A stretch of 64,000 nt of DNA from Cloeon dipterum (GCF_949628265.1 NC_088786.1:41499681-41563680), one strand, 5' to 3'; positions 1-12,256 are shown, counted from the first letter of the stretch. The notes: a model not told the origin generated them from the letters alone. Translations and numbers: made by a program.

Positions 1-526
1 CGTAACACCCCGTGCTTCTGCGTGACTCAATTTTGTGGAGATAAACGAAAACTACAGCAAATCTAGCGCCCTAGAGAAAGTCACCAAGGAATTTGCGGAA
101 CCAGTGGTTATGGTAACGCAGATATTGTTTACATGTAGAAGCAGGGTTTTGAATTTACCCGCTCGAACTCACAGGTAAACAAACGGAAACATCCCAGCTG
201 ATCCCATCTTCTGCTGGGGTTGCCACATGTGAGAATTCACGAAAATGTGTTTCATAATCAATAAGGTTAGGATCGTGTTTGGCCCGAAATACTGCTTGAT
301 ATAATAAAATTCCCCGGAATTGACAGTAAAATACCCGTTTTAAGCACAGAACAACCGAAATATTATTATTCCAAAGTAAATGCAGCTGGCATCCCTAGCT
401 CCCATGCTCGCCAGCGCCACCAAGACGTAAGTAGAGGATTTGTTTACATCTCCTTCTTGCTATCGGAGGTTCGTGCTCGTGAGAACTGTTTTGCTTTCAA
501 ATTTCTCGATTCCAACACAATTTAAG
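1..526 (+). promoter_or_regulatory. Duplicated 5' block and non-coding first exon of LRR-like gene copy 1
   Basis: This block is nearly the same as 3141-3675, and its last two thirds recur more diverged at 9250-9655. Each copy lies upstream of one member of the same gene family. It ends at base 526 with AAG followed by GTGAGT, a strong splice donor. The coding start lies behind an AG acceptor at 1023, so the block should hold the promoter and an untranslated first exon. A conserved stretch around 390-430 contains a CCATGCTCGCCAGCGC core in all copies. No clear TATA box was identified. Confidence 0.6.
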
Positions 527-1023
527 GTGAGTTAGGAATAATACTAGATAAAATAACCTCAAAGAAGCATCGGTAATTATTTTAAATGATTAGCAGGGTT
601 CCTGTTGCGTCAAATATCGGCCGAAAGAACACAAATATTCAACAATTTTTTAACTGCGCGATCGATTAGACGTTTGAAAATTGAAATTTGAAGCTTTTTC
701 GGAACTCTAACTGGAGTATTTCATTGTTAGTTAAGTATTAGATAAAAAACAACATTCTAGGACTGAATGAAAGACAAAGGGAAACCTGAACAGTAAATTA
801 ACTGAGGATAGATTGTAGGAAGAAACAAGAAAAATCAACTCGTTCAATTAATTTTTTTATTTTTAAATTCCCCAAACAAATTTGCTTCGAAAATAAAGAG
901 TCCTTATTGAATTTTCTGAATTTATTGAATTTACGGACTAAGTATGTGATTTTGTTTCGTTGAGTTTACGGAATCATATAAACTCTATCGGTTTTCTAAA
1001 CAAAATCCCATTTATTTTTCCAG

Positions 1024-2588
1024 ATGAGTATTTGGGACGAAGAAAGTGACCTGGAGTGGATCTTCCTATGTCTTCCTTCCCTGCAAGAGTCGACGATCAA
1101 CACAATCTTAAAAAATATCGCAGGCTACAAAGACCTTTTGAAGAAAAAAATTTGTACTGCAAAATCATCAAATATTTTAACTTTATTTCATATTTAACTT
1201 ATTCTAGCTCCTCCCATGCGCAAATTTTTGTTTGACAAAGCAATGGAAAGGAAAAAAGAAATTGGAGAAGACCAAGTCTGGGCTGCTCTTCCATACCTTG
1301 ACCAACACAAGACGACTGAACGTTTTTCAACCAATGATTTTGCAAGCATTTTTCGCTTGGAGAGCAAATCTGGAGGTTTCTCTGAAGCTTCCGTTTCAAT
1401 GGAAGAGGTAAAAATTAGAGCCATGTTGCAGAAACTTAATTAAAAATATTGCTTTTGCTTTTAGTTCCTCCAATACCTGGTTGAATTTGTACCAAACTTG
1501 AAAAAGCTCGAGATTGAGGACCCAAGGATGGCATATTCATGCTCCGAAGGGATGATGTTCGAAAATATACGGCTACAGCCAGCTGCCACTGACCTTCTCT
1601 TGAAGATGGAAAACTTAACGGAAGTCAGGATGCACGATGTTTCCATCAAATTTACGGAATTTGTGCGTGTCTGCAGAGAAAGCCATTACTTGCTGTCTAT
1701 TGTAGCAAATAATATTGAGGTCGACACAGAACCAACTAATTCCATGAAGAACATTCTGGAGACCCTCGGCTCCAAGTTTGACTTCCAAGAGTATGATGAA
1801 TGGAAATTTCCTAGAAAAATTCGAATAACTTTGAAGAAGACATTCGATGCTACACCTCATCGAGAAGCACAGGTCACTCTTTCGAATGACTTCCTTGACC
1901 TGATCCCGTTAGGTTTGACGAAACTGCGAGTAAGATATTTTTCCCAACTTTTCGCACAGTTAATTAATCAAAACAATACTAAATTACAGATTTGTGCCAG
2001 GAAAACAATCGACTTCCAAAGCGAGAGAAACTGTTTGCTTCGCAACCTGCGCAGAGTAGGAGGAACTCTGAGAACTCTTCTCCTCGAATTCTTACGGCCC
2101 GATTTGGAAATCACGTTCAAACATATTTTTGAAAACTGCCAAGATTTGGAAACACTTGATTTATTTGACTCCTGTTTGAGTCTTGAAGATCCGATAGCTT
2201 CTTTTGGTAAATTGAAAAGCTTCACCTTGACAAACCGGTAAAAACATATTTTGATTTTAAATAATTTATAACTAACTCTATTTTTGATTTCAGGTTTGGT
2301 GAAGAAGGTGAAAGGTACAGCCCAGTACAACTTGGCATAATATTTGCTGCACCTCTTCTGCAAGAAATTTATGTCAAAACTTCCTCGATATTAGATCTGG
2401 GTGATATAGGGTCACTTTTGAACCTGATTAGAAATCGAATAATTTTGACCAAGTTGACTCAGATGATGCTCATTTATTGCGTTCATCGCAAATACCCACG
2501 TTCCAAAGAAGAAGAATTCCAGGAGTTGGCTGATGGACTCCGCTCTTTAGGTTGCAATGTACATGTAACAATCGATAGATCACCATAA
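1024..2588 (+). CDS. LRR/F-box-like protein, copy 1 (intact, five coding exons)
   Basis: Five coding exons close in one frame: 1024-1153, 1208-1407, 1465-1929, 1990-2237 and 2294-2588, giving about 445 residues. All four introns are GT-AG and short (54-60 bp). The N-terminal 110 residues form a helical region. The C-terminal half has leucine-rich repeats, for example LETLDLF and FGKLKSFTLTN, with the spacing seen in F-box/LRR proteins. No clear F-box, signal peptide or membrane segment is visible, so a cytoplasmic protein-binding role is only inferred. The start is the first ATG after the leader intron, at the same place in all three copies. I do not recognise the family by name. It is the only one of the three tandem copies with an unbroken frame. 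Confidence 0.75.
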
Positions 2589-3140
2589 TCGGGCAGACCC
2601 AACACCTTACTGTAAATAGACTAAAGGCAATGCTTTTGTAGGCATACACAAGCAATTTATATTTGAATTATTTTAAAATTCTATCAATATAGGATAAAAA
2701 ATGGCAATGTTCATTACGAAGAATGAAATTGTTATGAAACTATTGTAAAACTCATATTAAATCAAAGAGATACTCAATTTCAGTATATCAAATTGGAAAA
2801 ATAAAAAAACATCGTTTTCTTTCTTTAATTTTAAAAAAATTTGAAGAAGTTAAACGTTCTGCAGACAAATTATTGAGGTTATCATCTTCCATAGAAGGTC
2901 TCTGCTAATTCAAATTTGTAATTCTTTGGGTGGGTGTGGGTGAAACAAAGTCCACCCGTGCAGGGCTCTAGTGTTGCCCCCGGCAAAGATTCACCCAGAA
3001 GCCGAGCACTGGCTTACCCTGATTGCCATAGGGTTTTTAAGTTTAGACGTGCACTCGAATCACCGCCACTGCCAGAAGTGCAAGTGCAAGGGATGGGATT
3101 ACGTTGTGGCCGCATAATCGGGTTTGAAAGCTCGCCACGC
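2589..3140. other. Spacer between copies 1 and 2
   Basis: AT-rich 3' flank up to about 2920, then a GC-richer 200-bp stretch (2930-3140). The sequence at the start of the window continues from the end of this stretch, so it is probably the head of the duplicated 5' block, cut off at the window edge for copy 1. Short open frames here show no recognisable protein. Confidence 0.4.
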
Positions 3141-3675
3141 CACACCCCGTACTTCTGCGTGACTCAATTTTGTGGAGATAAACGAAAGCTACAGCAAATC
3201 TAGCGCCCTAGAGAAAGTCACCAAGGAATTAGCGGAACCAGTCCCAGTGGTTTCAATAACAAAAATCGTTTATACGGATAGGAAAAGGTTTTGAATTTTC
3301 CCGCTCTAACTCACAGGTAAACAAATGGAAACATCCCAGCTGATCCCATCTTCTGCTGGGGTTGCCACATGTGAGAATTAACGCAAAGGTGTTACCGTTT
3401 CATAATCAATAAGGTTAGGATCGTGTTTGGCCCGAAATACTGCTCGATATAATAAAATTGCCCGGAATTGACAGTAAAATGCCCGTTTCAAGAACAGAAC
3501 ACCAGGAAAATTATTATTCCAAAGTAAACGGAGCTGGCATCCCTAGATCCCATGCTCGGCAGCGCCACCAAGCTGTAAGTAGAGGATTTGTTTACATCTC
3601 CTTCTCACTTTCGGAGGATCGTGTGCGCTTTTGCAGTTTTTGCTTTCAAGTTTCTCGATTCGAACAAAATTTAAG
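3141..3675 (+). promoter_or_regulatory. Duplicated 5' block of LRR-like copy 2
   Basis: Close copy of 1-526, ending in the same AAG/GTGAGT donor at 3675-3676. The following leader intron is only 61 bp (3676-3736), against 497 bp in copy 1 and 767 bp in copy 3. The longer introns share a diverged block (about 595-740 and 9718-9860) that copy 2 has lost. Confidence 0.6.
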
Positions 3676-3736
3676 GTGAGTTGAATAGAACTAGATATTA
3701 TCAGTTTTCTCACCCAAATGCAATTTATTTTTCCAG

Positions 3737-5339
3737 ATGGTTCAAAACGATGCAAAATTTAAAGTTTTGAGGTTCGTCCCTGCTCTTCTTTCCCTGCAAG
3801 AGTCAACGATCAACACTATCGTAGAAAATATTGGACGCTACAGCAGAGACCTCTTTAAGAAAATAATTTGTATTGCAAATTGATCACACATCTGAACTTT
3901 ATTTAATATTTCACAAATTCTAGCTCCTCCCATGCGCAAAATTTTGTTTGACAAATTAATGGAAAGAAAGGAAGAAATTGGAGAAGAGCAAATTTGGGCT
4001 GCACTTCCATACCTTGACCAGCACAAGACGACTGAACGTTTTTCAACCAGATAATTTCGAAGTATTTTCCGCTTGGAGAGAAAATCTGTAGGTTTTTCTG
4101 CAGCTCGCGTTTCAATGGAAGAGGTAAAAAATAGAGCCGTGTTGTCGAAACATAATTAATAATAATTCTTTTTGTTTTAGTTCCTCCAATACCTGGTTGA
4201 TTTTGCTCCGAACTTGAAAAAGCTCGACATTAAAGACCCAAGGACAGAATCGAGCAGGAAGTTGTACAAAAAAACACACCTAGAAGCACTTGCCACTGAC
4301 CTGTTCTTGAAGATGGAAAATTTAACGGAAGTCAGCATAGACGATGTTTACATCAAATTTTCGGGATTTGTGCGTGTCTGCATAGAAAGCCGTAACATGC
4401 AGTCAATTGAAGCAAATAATATTTTGGTCGACATGAAACCAACTAATTCCATGAAGAACATTCTGGAGACCCTCGGCTCCAAGTTCGACTTCCAAGAGTA
4501 TGATGAATGGAAATATCCAAGAAAAATTCGAATAATTTTGAAGAAGACAGTCGATGCTCCACCTCATCGAGAAGCAAAGGTCACTCTTTCGGATGACTTC
4601 TTTCACATGATCCCGTCAGGTTTGACGAATCTGCACGTGATTGATTTTTTTGTCCAGCTGTAGCGCAGTTATTCAAAATACATTTCAGATTTCCGCCCGT
4701 GATTCAATTGACTTGCAATGCGAGAGAAACCGTTTGCTGCGCAACCTGCGCAGAGTAGGAGGAACTCTGAAAGCTCTTTTATGATCGAATTTTTACGACC
4801 AGATTTGGAGATCACGCTCAAACATATTTTTTAACACTGCAATGATTTGGAAACACTTGCATTACGCGACTCCTGTGTGAGTCTTGAAGATCCGATTGCT
4901 TCTTTTGGTCAATTGAAAAGCTTCACCTGGACAAACGAGTAAAATTTATTTTTTGAATCTAAATTTTAAAACTCACTCGATTATTAATTACAGGATTGGT
5001 GGACAAGTTGAAGGGTACAGCACCTTACATCTTGACAGAATCTTTTCTGCGCCTCATGTGCAAGACATTTACATCCGCACTGACCTCATACTAGATCTGG
5101 GTGACAAAGAGGCACTTTTGAACCGGATTAAAAATCGCCAGATTTTGACCAAATTGAATATGATTGAGATTTGGTATTACGTTCCTCGCGATTACCCACG
5201 TTCCAATCAAGAAGAATTCCAGGAGTTGTCTCGTGAACTGCGCTCTTTAGGTTGCGACGTACATGTTTTAATAGAAAGACAAAATTATCGGACAGGAACA
5301 ACACCATACCGTAATAACCAAAGGGCTAATTTTGTTTAG
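3737..5339 (+). pseudogene. LRR/F-box-like copy 2, inactivated
   Basis: Clear paralogue of the gene at 1024-2588, with matching exons 3737-3869, 3924-4123, 4181-4636, 4689-4938 and 4994-5339. Three lesions break it. An in-frame TAA lies at 4052-4054 in exon 2. A 2-bp insertion in exon 4 creates TGA at 4782-4784 and shifts the frame. A TAA lies at 4832-4834 in the ancestral frame of exon 4. Splice sites, exon lengths and the C-terminal exon (about 115 codons) are otherwise kept, so loss looks recent. A transcript could still be made, because the 5' block is intact. Confidence 0.85.
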
Positions 5340-5894
5340 GAATTCACAGACACTTTTGATATGATTTTGTTTGGAATTCTAACAAAACGAATGACAATGT
5401 TAATTATGAAGAATGAAATTGAAAAAAGGTTCTGTATGTTTTTGGTAATAAACATAGTTCATTCAAGGAGATACTCAATTTAAATTTATTTAAATGGAAA
5501 GTAAAATAAATTGTTTCCCTTCTATCATTTTTCTAAAACTGAATTTTTAATTAAACGTTAGACAGTGTTTCACAGAAAATAAATTTAAGTTACACCCGAC
5601 AGATAATGTAACACGGCATTTTTAGGGTTTTATCATCAATTGAACTAAGCAGGGTAATGAAAATAACCGCATAAAATTGGCCTTGACGCCCAAGCGTAAG
5701 ATCACCAGCCCGTTGGCTCGCATTGTTCAGCGGCATTCTCAGGAGTGTCAAAGCAATGTGAGGTATTTGAGCAGTTCGGAGATCTAATACTGGCTACAGA
5801 ATGTCAGAGATGGCAAAAAGTGGTTAGTTTAGTGACTCGAAATGCTCAAATTGCTCAACGGGCTAGCTGCTTTGCACCTTTCCAGCCGTTGTAA
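5340..5894. other. Intergenic, no gene seen
   Basis: AT-rich 3' flank of copy 2 followed by about 250 bp of mixed composition. I see no coding signal or repeat match elsewhere in the window. Confidence 0.4.
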
Positions 5895-6163
5895 AATAAA
5901 CCGTGCCACGTGGCTCTCGTGCCTCATTTAAAAAGCATCTACCTTTTGCTACTCTTTATAAAATAAATCAATATCGTGAAGAGCTGAATATCTCTCAGAA
6001 AGCAATTCGAAATATGCGCTTTGATGGGCTGGTAAACGACGATGACCGAGAATCGTTCGAATTTTTTTTCTGCTGTACTCGTTGTCAGTGAGGCAAATTC
6101 TCTTCTCCGGGCAACACAAGCGTTGCGATTACTCTCGTCCGTGGAAGATTTTAGTCTGAGAGA
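5895..6163 (+). promoter_or_regulatory. Conserved leader of a zinc-finger gene
   Basis: About 250 bp directly upstream of the start codon that recurs before two other zinc-finger genes, at 38245-38461 and 48845-49053. Shared blocks include GTGAAGAGCTGAAT, ATGCGCTTTGATGGGCTGG and ACAAGCGTTGCG. Conservation outside the coding region suggests a 5' untranslated region or a shared control element carried along by duplication. Confidence 0.55.
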
Positions 6164-7605
6164 ATGGGTCGGAAGAAAGGAATACCGAGGAAAACCACAA
6201 CCTTAGACACTGACCATCAAAGGTAAATTCTTAAACAAGCTTTAAATTTTAATTTATTTAGTCCTCAAACTTTCAGTTCAGAGTCAGAAGTTGAGGAAGT
6301 GAGGCAAATTCAAGAAACACCAGCGTCACAGCTTGGTGAAACCCCACTTGATCTGACGGGTATGTTTTTTTATTCAACCAGCCTATTTTTACATTTAAAC
6401 GCTGTCCGCGTCAACATTAATTGCAAACATTTGCCCTACTATTTTAAAAGTCGTATTAAATCACTTTGTCGAACCGAAAATTATTATTGCAGTCCGAACA
6501 GACCAGACCCAATCCTTGAGGAATGTTCCCGATGTTTCAAAAGAGTCTAAAAGTCGTCAAAATGGACGATCAGCTCGAGACACTTCTTCTATTTTTGGAG
6601 ATACGCAGCCGTCGAAAAGACCAAGGATAGATGAGGTTCAAGAAGACACAATTCTTGACCCATCAACAAGTACTGCTCCTTGTAAGGAGAACATGTATTC
6701 TTAATTTCTGTTAACTGAACAATTTTGTTTAAAGTGCCTGGACCTTGGAGTGGTTCGAATCAATCCCTGATTGAAGGTCTTGTTCAACTGACCCAAAATT
6801 TAATTCCAATAAGAGCAGGAAGCATGATGATCCAGCATGGTCCACGTTACCCTCCAGCGCAGCTTCCATCAACTTCCTCTTTTCAGGCCATCCAAAATGT
6901 GGCTGGAAACGCAGCTATTATGGAAGGTTGATTAATTTAATATGATCAATTATTTTCAACCCAAAACTCTTGAGTAAGAATTGCTTGAAGATGGCGGAAA
7001 TGAAAAAATTGTTTTTTAAAAGTTATATAAAAACCCAAATTCAAGTAAGATAATGTCAGATTTTCCCAAGGTTATACAAAAAATAATTTTCTAGCGTTTC
7101 TTTAATCGATTTAAGGCGAATATTCAGTTTTAGAAAATCGAAAAGGAAGAATAAATTTCTTTATTTCACTTTTCCAGGTGAATCAAATCGTTCCGAGAAG
7201 AAACATCAGTGCCCTTACTGTCCATATAGGAGATACAAAAACATCCAAGGTTGGCGTGTTCATTTTAAAAAAGAGCACAGTCAATTGAAATTTTGTAATG
7301 TTTACTCTTGTGGACGAGAATACGATACTGATCAACAGCTGAGAAGCCACAAACGCGAGGATCACACTCGGGAAGAAATCGATGACCTGACAACTCCAAA
7401 TGGCATGACCTTCTGCCCGTTCTGTAAAGAACTTTGGAATGATGGTGGAATCTGTATTATGCACATCAGAAACTGTTATTTTCGTCCCAAGGGGCAGGAT
7501 GCCTTGATTTGTGAATTACATCCTAAAAATATGTACTTAGGAAGCGCAGAGGAAAAGAGGCAGCACGACGACAAAGTGCACAAGCACCATCATTCATGTA
7601 TTTAG
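6164..7605 (+). CDS. C2H2 zinc-finger protein, modular family, type III fingers
   Basis: Five exons: 6164-6222, 6277-6359, 6493-6681, 6735-6926 and 7178-7605, about 316 residues in one frame. The first junction is phase 2 and the rest are phase 1. The N-terminus is basic (MGRKKGIPRK), followed by a low-complexity polar linker with an SKRPRID patch that could be a nuclear localisation signal. The last exon carries four finger-like units: CPYC with HFKKEH, CNVYSC with HKREDH, CPFC with HIRNC, and CELH with HDDKVHKHHH. Some spacings are atypical, and the last two are probably degenerate. A nuclear nucleic-acid-binding role is inferred. Exons 1-4 match modules in the genes at 38462, 46396 and 49054; the last exon matches the gene ending at 60526. 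Confidence 0.8.
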
Positions 7606-7852
7606 TCTCATGTTACGTCATTTATAGGCAAATAGCTAAGAGCGATCCTCAAAACATCTGTTTGATTAGAAAAATTGTTGGTGATGGAAAATGTATCAGA
7701 AATGAACCTACAGTTTTGTGAATAATAGCCTAATTGATTAATTTTCTTGGCGTTCTCTTTTAAAAAAATATGACATGTAATAAAAAAAAAAATCCAAAAA
7801 TGCTTTTGAAATTGAAATTAAATAGTAAAAATAAATATTTGATCTCACAAAA

Positions 7853-8860
7853 ATGGCCGTTGGTGTAAAAGTGCATTTGAGTAGCTCGAGTGAATATTTT
7901 AAGTTGCTGATTGCCGACAGCGACGTATTTAGTCCAGGAAACTTTAATTATTAGAGTCATCTTGCCTCAAAATGAACCTGACATCATCCAACGCGTCGTC
8001 GAGTAAGTTTTTAATTTATTTTCAAATAGATTTAATTTTTTGAGTTTGATTTCATATGAAGATTTACGTTTTTGGGTGGTAAAATGCTTTCCGAGGTGGC
8101 AAATGTGCATGGAACTCTCATCGTCGCCTCCAAGATATTCAATCTCGAAGAACTGGGTCAATACTGCAAACACATCTTGATCGAGCAATTCCTCACCGTG
8201 AACTCCTTCTCGCCCATTTTCAACGCCTTCCACGACATACATCCTCTCGTTTACGAAACCACTGCTCAGGAGAAGAATGTCCCAAATGCGGCAAATAATT
8301 GAGCCTCGTCGGTGCAATGTATAATCACAACCGGTATGGAAGATGTCCTGGAACGGCAGCAGATCAGTGATTGACTTGATGAAGCATTTCATTTTCGTAG
8401 CGTTAGCAATTATTAGATTATAGTTCATACCTCGTCGACACGTACGTAAATCCACTGCTTCTGACTATAGATTAACAATTCTTAGGTCATATTTCGAAAA
8501 CAGTATAATTGTACATGAACGAAAAAATCAATTCCTTAAGAGTTTTTCAGCAGAAAATGAATTAGAAATAGTATTAATTTGTCGCCGGTTTTTGGCATGT
8601 AAAGCAAATAAACAAGTCCGTAAAGAGTGGTCAAGAACTTGAACCAAAATTGTTTTATTTATAGTGCACACTATAGATTATGTATGAGAAAAAGCGGGTT
8701 TGCATTCTTGTTTTGATCACCGCTGCTTGCAATTTATTAATTTTTTTTCATCCTTAGAGTCACCCGCAATGAGATCTTTGTATCGGAGGTCTGGAAATCC
8801 AATGTCATGAAAACTGCAACCAAAAAGCATCCGCAAGAATTGGAGATTTCACATAACAGA
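7853..8860 (+). pseudogene. BTB/BACK-domain gene fragment
   Basis: Three pieces of a BTB protein lie in order. At 7853-8002 the read runs from a BTB helix (VHLSSSSEYFKL) to LPQNEPDIIQRVVE, but a TAG and a frame change fall between the two halves near 7945. A GTAAGT donor at 8003 and an acceptor at 8061 join it in frame to 8062-8240, which reads NLEELGQYCKHIL, a BACK-like helix pair. A last piece at 8757-8850 contains EVWKSNVMKTATKKHPQEL, typical of the end of a BTB-only protein. The N-terminus is truncated and the tail is interrupted by foreign sequence (see 8255-8735). Confidence 0.65.
8255..8735 (+). repeat. Copied 3' end of the 14.4-kb zinc-finger gene inside the BTB fragment
   Basis: At 8265-8335 the read CPKCGK, a stop, then NHNRYG matches the last finger (CAKCGKEMSL, KHNRYV) of the gene at 14380-15126. 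At 8516-8735 the sequence matches 15375-15590, which is downstream of that gene, including AACTTGAACCAAAATTG and TTTTGCATTCTTGTTTTGAT. Gene end and flank keep the same order, so a piece of genomic DNA was copied here, not a spliced transcript. Confidence 0.65.
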
Positions 8861-9249
8861 CGTTTTGTACTATAGTGGAATTAAAAACGTTTCAGAATTT
8901 CCCGAAAGTTATTTATAGCTAAATTAAGTGCGTCGGTGATGGCAAAAATGTGGCTGCACTCGGGCTATAAAACCAGACAATGGGTATCATATTGGGAATA
9001 AGGGAAAGAATAATATATATCGCCCTTTACTGCTTCGCATATATCCGTTGTGTCCCGATATGGTCGCCGTGCGTTTTAAATTTTTGAAAACGTCTTGTCC
9101 CCCCGATTAATTCAATCTTCAATACACACCCCTCGTTCCAGTTCTCTGCCTGGAGATTAACAAAAGCTGCTATTAATCTAGCAGAGGACCATCTCGAAGC
9201 CGTAATAAAAGAAATGCGCGGTAGCAGTGTTTTAATTAAAAAGTATTTA

Positions 9250-9655
9250 GGTTTGAAATTTACCCGCTCTATATAGCTCTCAGTTAAACAGATGATGAAA
9301 ACTAACATGGGAAACCTACCATCTGCTGTGGGGTTGCCACACGTGAGAATTATAAATCACAAAGGTGTTTCATAATCATTCAGGTAAAGATCAAGTTGGG
9401 CCCGAAAACTTGCTTCAGATAATATTAAATTTCCCGGAATTGGCATAAAGATGCCCGTTTCAAGCACAGATCACTCGAAAAATTCACAACCTACAGAAAA
9501 ATCAGCTGGCAACCCTAGCTCCCATGCTCGCCAGCGCTACCAAGCAGTAACTAGAAGGTGTTTGTTTATATCTCCATCTCTCGCAATCGAAGAGTCGTGT
9601 GCGTCGCTTCGCTGACCTCTCTTCAAATTTCTCATCGATTTCAACAAAATTCAAG
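9250..9655 (+). promoter_or_regulatory. 5' block of LRR-like copy 3
   Basis: More diverged copy of 150-526 and 3280-3675, with the shared TGCTGTGGGGTTGCCACA and CCCATGCTCGCCAGCGCTAC segments. It ends with AAG/GTGAG at 9655-9656. The long leader intron runs to 10422. Confidence 0.55.
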
Positions 9656-11243
9656 GTGAGATTGTAACTACACTTGTTTAAATTAACTCAATTAAGCTTT
9701 GTTAATTACTTGAAACACGTAGCCGGGTTCTCGTGGCGTCAAATATCGGCCGAATGAATAAAGATACTCTCGACTTTATTAACCACTCGCTCTATTTCAC
9801 GTTTTAATCAGAAATTCTTAGCCTTTTCGGGACTTGAACTGAATTTTTCACTGTTCTTTTAAAGTTTTGTAAGAAAACAACTATAATGAAATGACTAAAT
9901 GGCAAAGTTGACAAAAATCATTGAGTAAAACGTTGGCAGAAAATATTAATTATAAAATCGATCCAACAAAATCTAAATTATACGTGGATGAAAGTTCCAA
10001 GTATCCCGAATATTTACGCTTTGCAACTGAATAGTTCCTGAAGTCTCAAATATTTATTACAAAAATGTAGTAAGAAGAAATGTTACAATGTCGAATTCTA
10101 GGAATTCCCATTTTTGAAATTGATGAACCTATACAAAAATCCAATCCAGCAGCCACTGTGCTCCCATCATAAATTCGAACTATTCAAAGAATCAACGTGA
10201 AGATAATTCATGTAATCAGAGTAAAAGAGCATTTTTTTAGACATCTTTAGTTGCCTGACTTCCAACTAGTATATTATTATATAGTGTTCACGAAAGAGAG
10301 CTCAATGATTTTTTTGGCCCTTTTAATAGTCACAAGGGAAACCAAAATTTCGGGCTGTAAATCTGTGCCTTTTCTTAAAAATTTACAATTAAAGTTCTAG
10401 AAAAATGTTAATTTATTTTCAGATGAGTGATAACAATACAAACAACGAGAGGGAGCGGCCATCTCTGTATGAAATGGCTTTGAACACTGCTGTGATGAAC
10501 ATCGGGCGCTACAAAGACCTCCTCAAAACCAAAATTCGTAAGATAAAACGACATTTTGAGAGTGAGAATTAATTTATTAATTTTAATTTAAGCTCCACCT
10601 CTTCGGAAAATATTGTGCGAAGAAGTGATGAAAAGGTTGTCGGAATTAGGATGGGAACAAGTTTGGCCAGCTTTTCCTTATCTTGAGCCGCACAAAACAG
10701 CTGAATATTTCTCAACTTCGGCAGTAGCAGGGCTTTTAAAATTAGAGGTGCAACCTGAGCAGTCAGAAGAACTGAAATTTGTAGTCTCCTTAGAAGAGGT
10801 AAAACTAAATTAAATTTGAAAAGAACTCATGAAAAATGATAATCGATTCGTTTCTTTTTTCTCAGATTCTGCGGTACCTTGATAAATTTGCGCCAAGCCT
10901 ACGCCAACTAGACATATATGAAACGAGGTCGTATATGGAAAAAAATATTTTTAAAATGCTACGACTCGAGACAAGTGCCATTGATCTGATCTGCCAAATG
11001 AAAAATTTAACGCATATCTCGATCAGGAATGCTGAACTCAAATTATCGGGATTTGCAAAAATCTGCATGGAGATAGAAAACTTGCAAGAAATTGACGCAC
11101 ACACTGTATCTAAAATGAGTCAAGCTGACAAGGAAAAAGCTGGTCAGCGACGTAGTGACGAGGTTAAACCTTCTCACGACAAGGATAAAACTTGTCAAAG
11201 TGCGATGACACGGTTAAAACGTGTTGTAATTAGAGGCTTTATC

Positions 11244-11758
11244 CATGTCAAAATTTCCTGCTCAAAATGACATGGTTAAAACTTGTCAAAACGCGATGAC
11301 ACGGTTTAAACGGGTCGCAATGAGAGGCTTTATCCATGTCAAAATATCCTGCTCAAAATGACATGGTTAAAACTTGTCGCAATGAGAGGCTTTATCCATG
11401 TCAAAATTTCCTGCTCAAAATGACTTGGTTAAAACTTGTCAAAACGCGATGACACGGTTTAAACGGGTCGCAATGAGAGGCTTTATCCATGTCAAAATAT
11501 CCTGCTCAAAATGACATGGTTAAAACTTGTCAAAGTGCTGTGACACGGTTTAAACGTGTTTCAATGACAAGTTTTAACCATGTCAAAATTTCCTGCTCAA
11601 AATGACATGGTTAAAACTTATCAAAACGCGATGACACGGTTCAAACATGTTGCAATGAGAGGCTTAACCATGTCAAAATTTCCTGCTCAAAATGACATGG
11701 TTAAAACTTGTCAAAGCGCTTTGACGCGGTTCAAACGTGTTGCAGCAAGAGGTTTTAT
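11244..11758. repeat. 91-bp tandem repeat, six copies, inside the transposon
   Basis: Copies begin with CATGTCAAAATTTCCTGCTC at 11244, 11335, 11397, 11488, 11579 and 11669. The third starts after only 62 bp because of a deletion in the second. Each unit carries GGTTAAAACTTGTCAAA, which resembles the element's subterminal sequence, so the array probably grew from the end of the element. Confidence 0.9.
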
Positions 11759-12048
11759 CCGTGCTAAGACGCAGGCAAACCGTCAATCTCGCGTGAGCTT
11801 CAAATCTCAGACTTAGAGCAACACCAACGGTCATTAACGATGTGCGTCCAGTTTTATCCGGGAATTCAGTGCGATGCATTTGATTTTTTGTGCACATTCC
11901 CGCTCATGGTCGGACGCTTTGAGGAATATGCACATTAATTCACCAAATTGTGCGAAATTTGGTGTTCGTGGTGCCTCTGGTGCTGGATTAAACCAAAAAG
12001 GTAAGACGCATTTTTATTTTATTGGGATAAATTTCATAATTCAATGTC

Positions 12049-12256
12049 GCGCGGCGAACACCGGGGGCGGCGGTCGATTAGGTGGCCACGCCGGAGGCGG
12101 CCAGCACCGGGGGTGGCGTAACTTATAGGGGCGGCCGGTTAGAGGTAGTGGCCACCACCAGGAGCGGCCGCAGCGGAGGCGGCCATAGCACCGGGGATGG
12201 CGAACGTATGAGCGGCTGGCCAGCGGTATAGCGGCCAACATCGGGAGCGGCCGCGG
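12049..12256. repeat. GC-rich imperfect repeat in the transposon
   Basis: About 200 bp of very high GC content in AT-rich surroundings, made of variants of GCGGCCAGCACCGGGGATGG of roughly 20-45 bp. Composition is unlike everything else in the window. Confidence 0.7.

Noticed and set aside
2934..3203. 89-codon frame in the duplicated 5' block
   Set aside because: Its end is interrupted in the copy at the window start; non-coding block before the gene.
7967..8455. 162-codon open frame on the minus strand
   Set aside because: It is antisense to the BTB/BACK exons, which have cl clear family features on the plus strand; the minus frame has none.
11580..11816. Open frame in the 91-bp tandem repeat
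   Set aside because: The repeat unit simply lacks stops in this frame; no protein features and it lies within the transposon.
11874..12241. Open frames over the GC-rich block, both strands
   Set aside because: Composition artefact of the GC-rich repeat inside the element.
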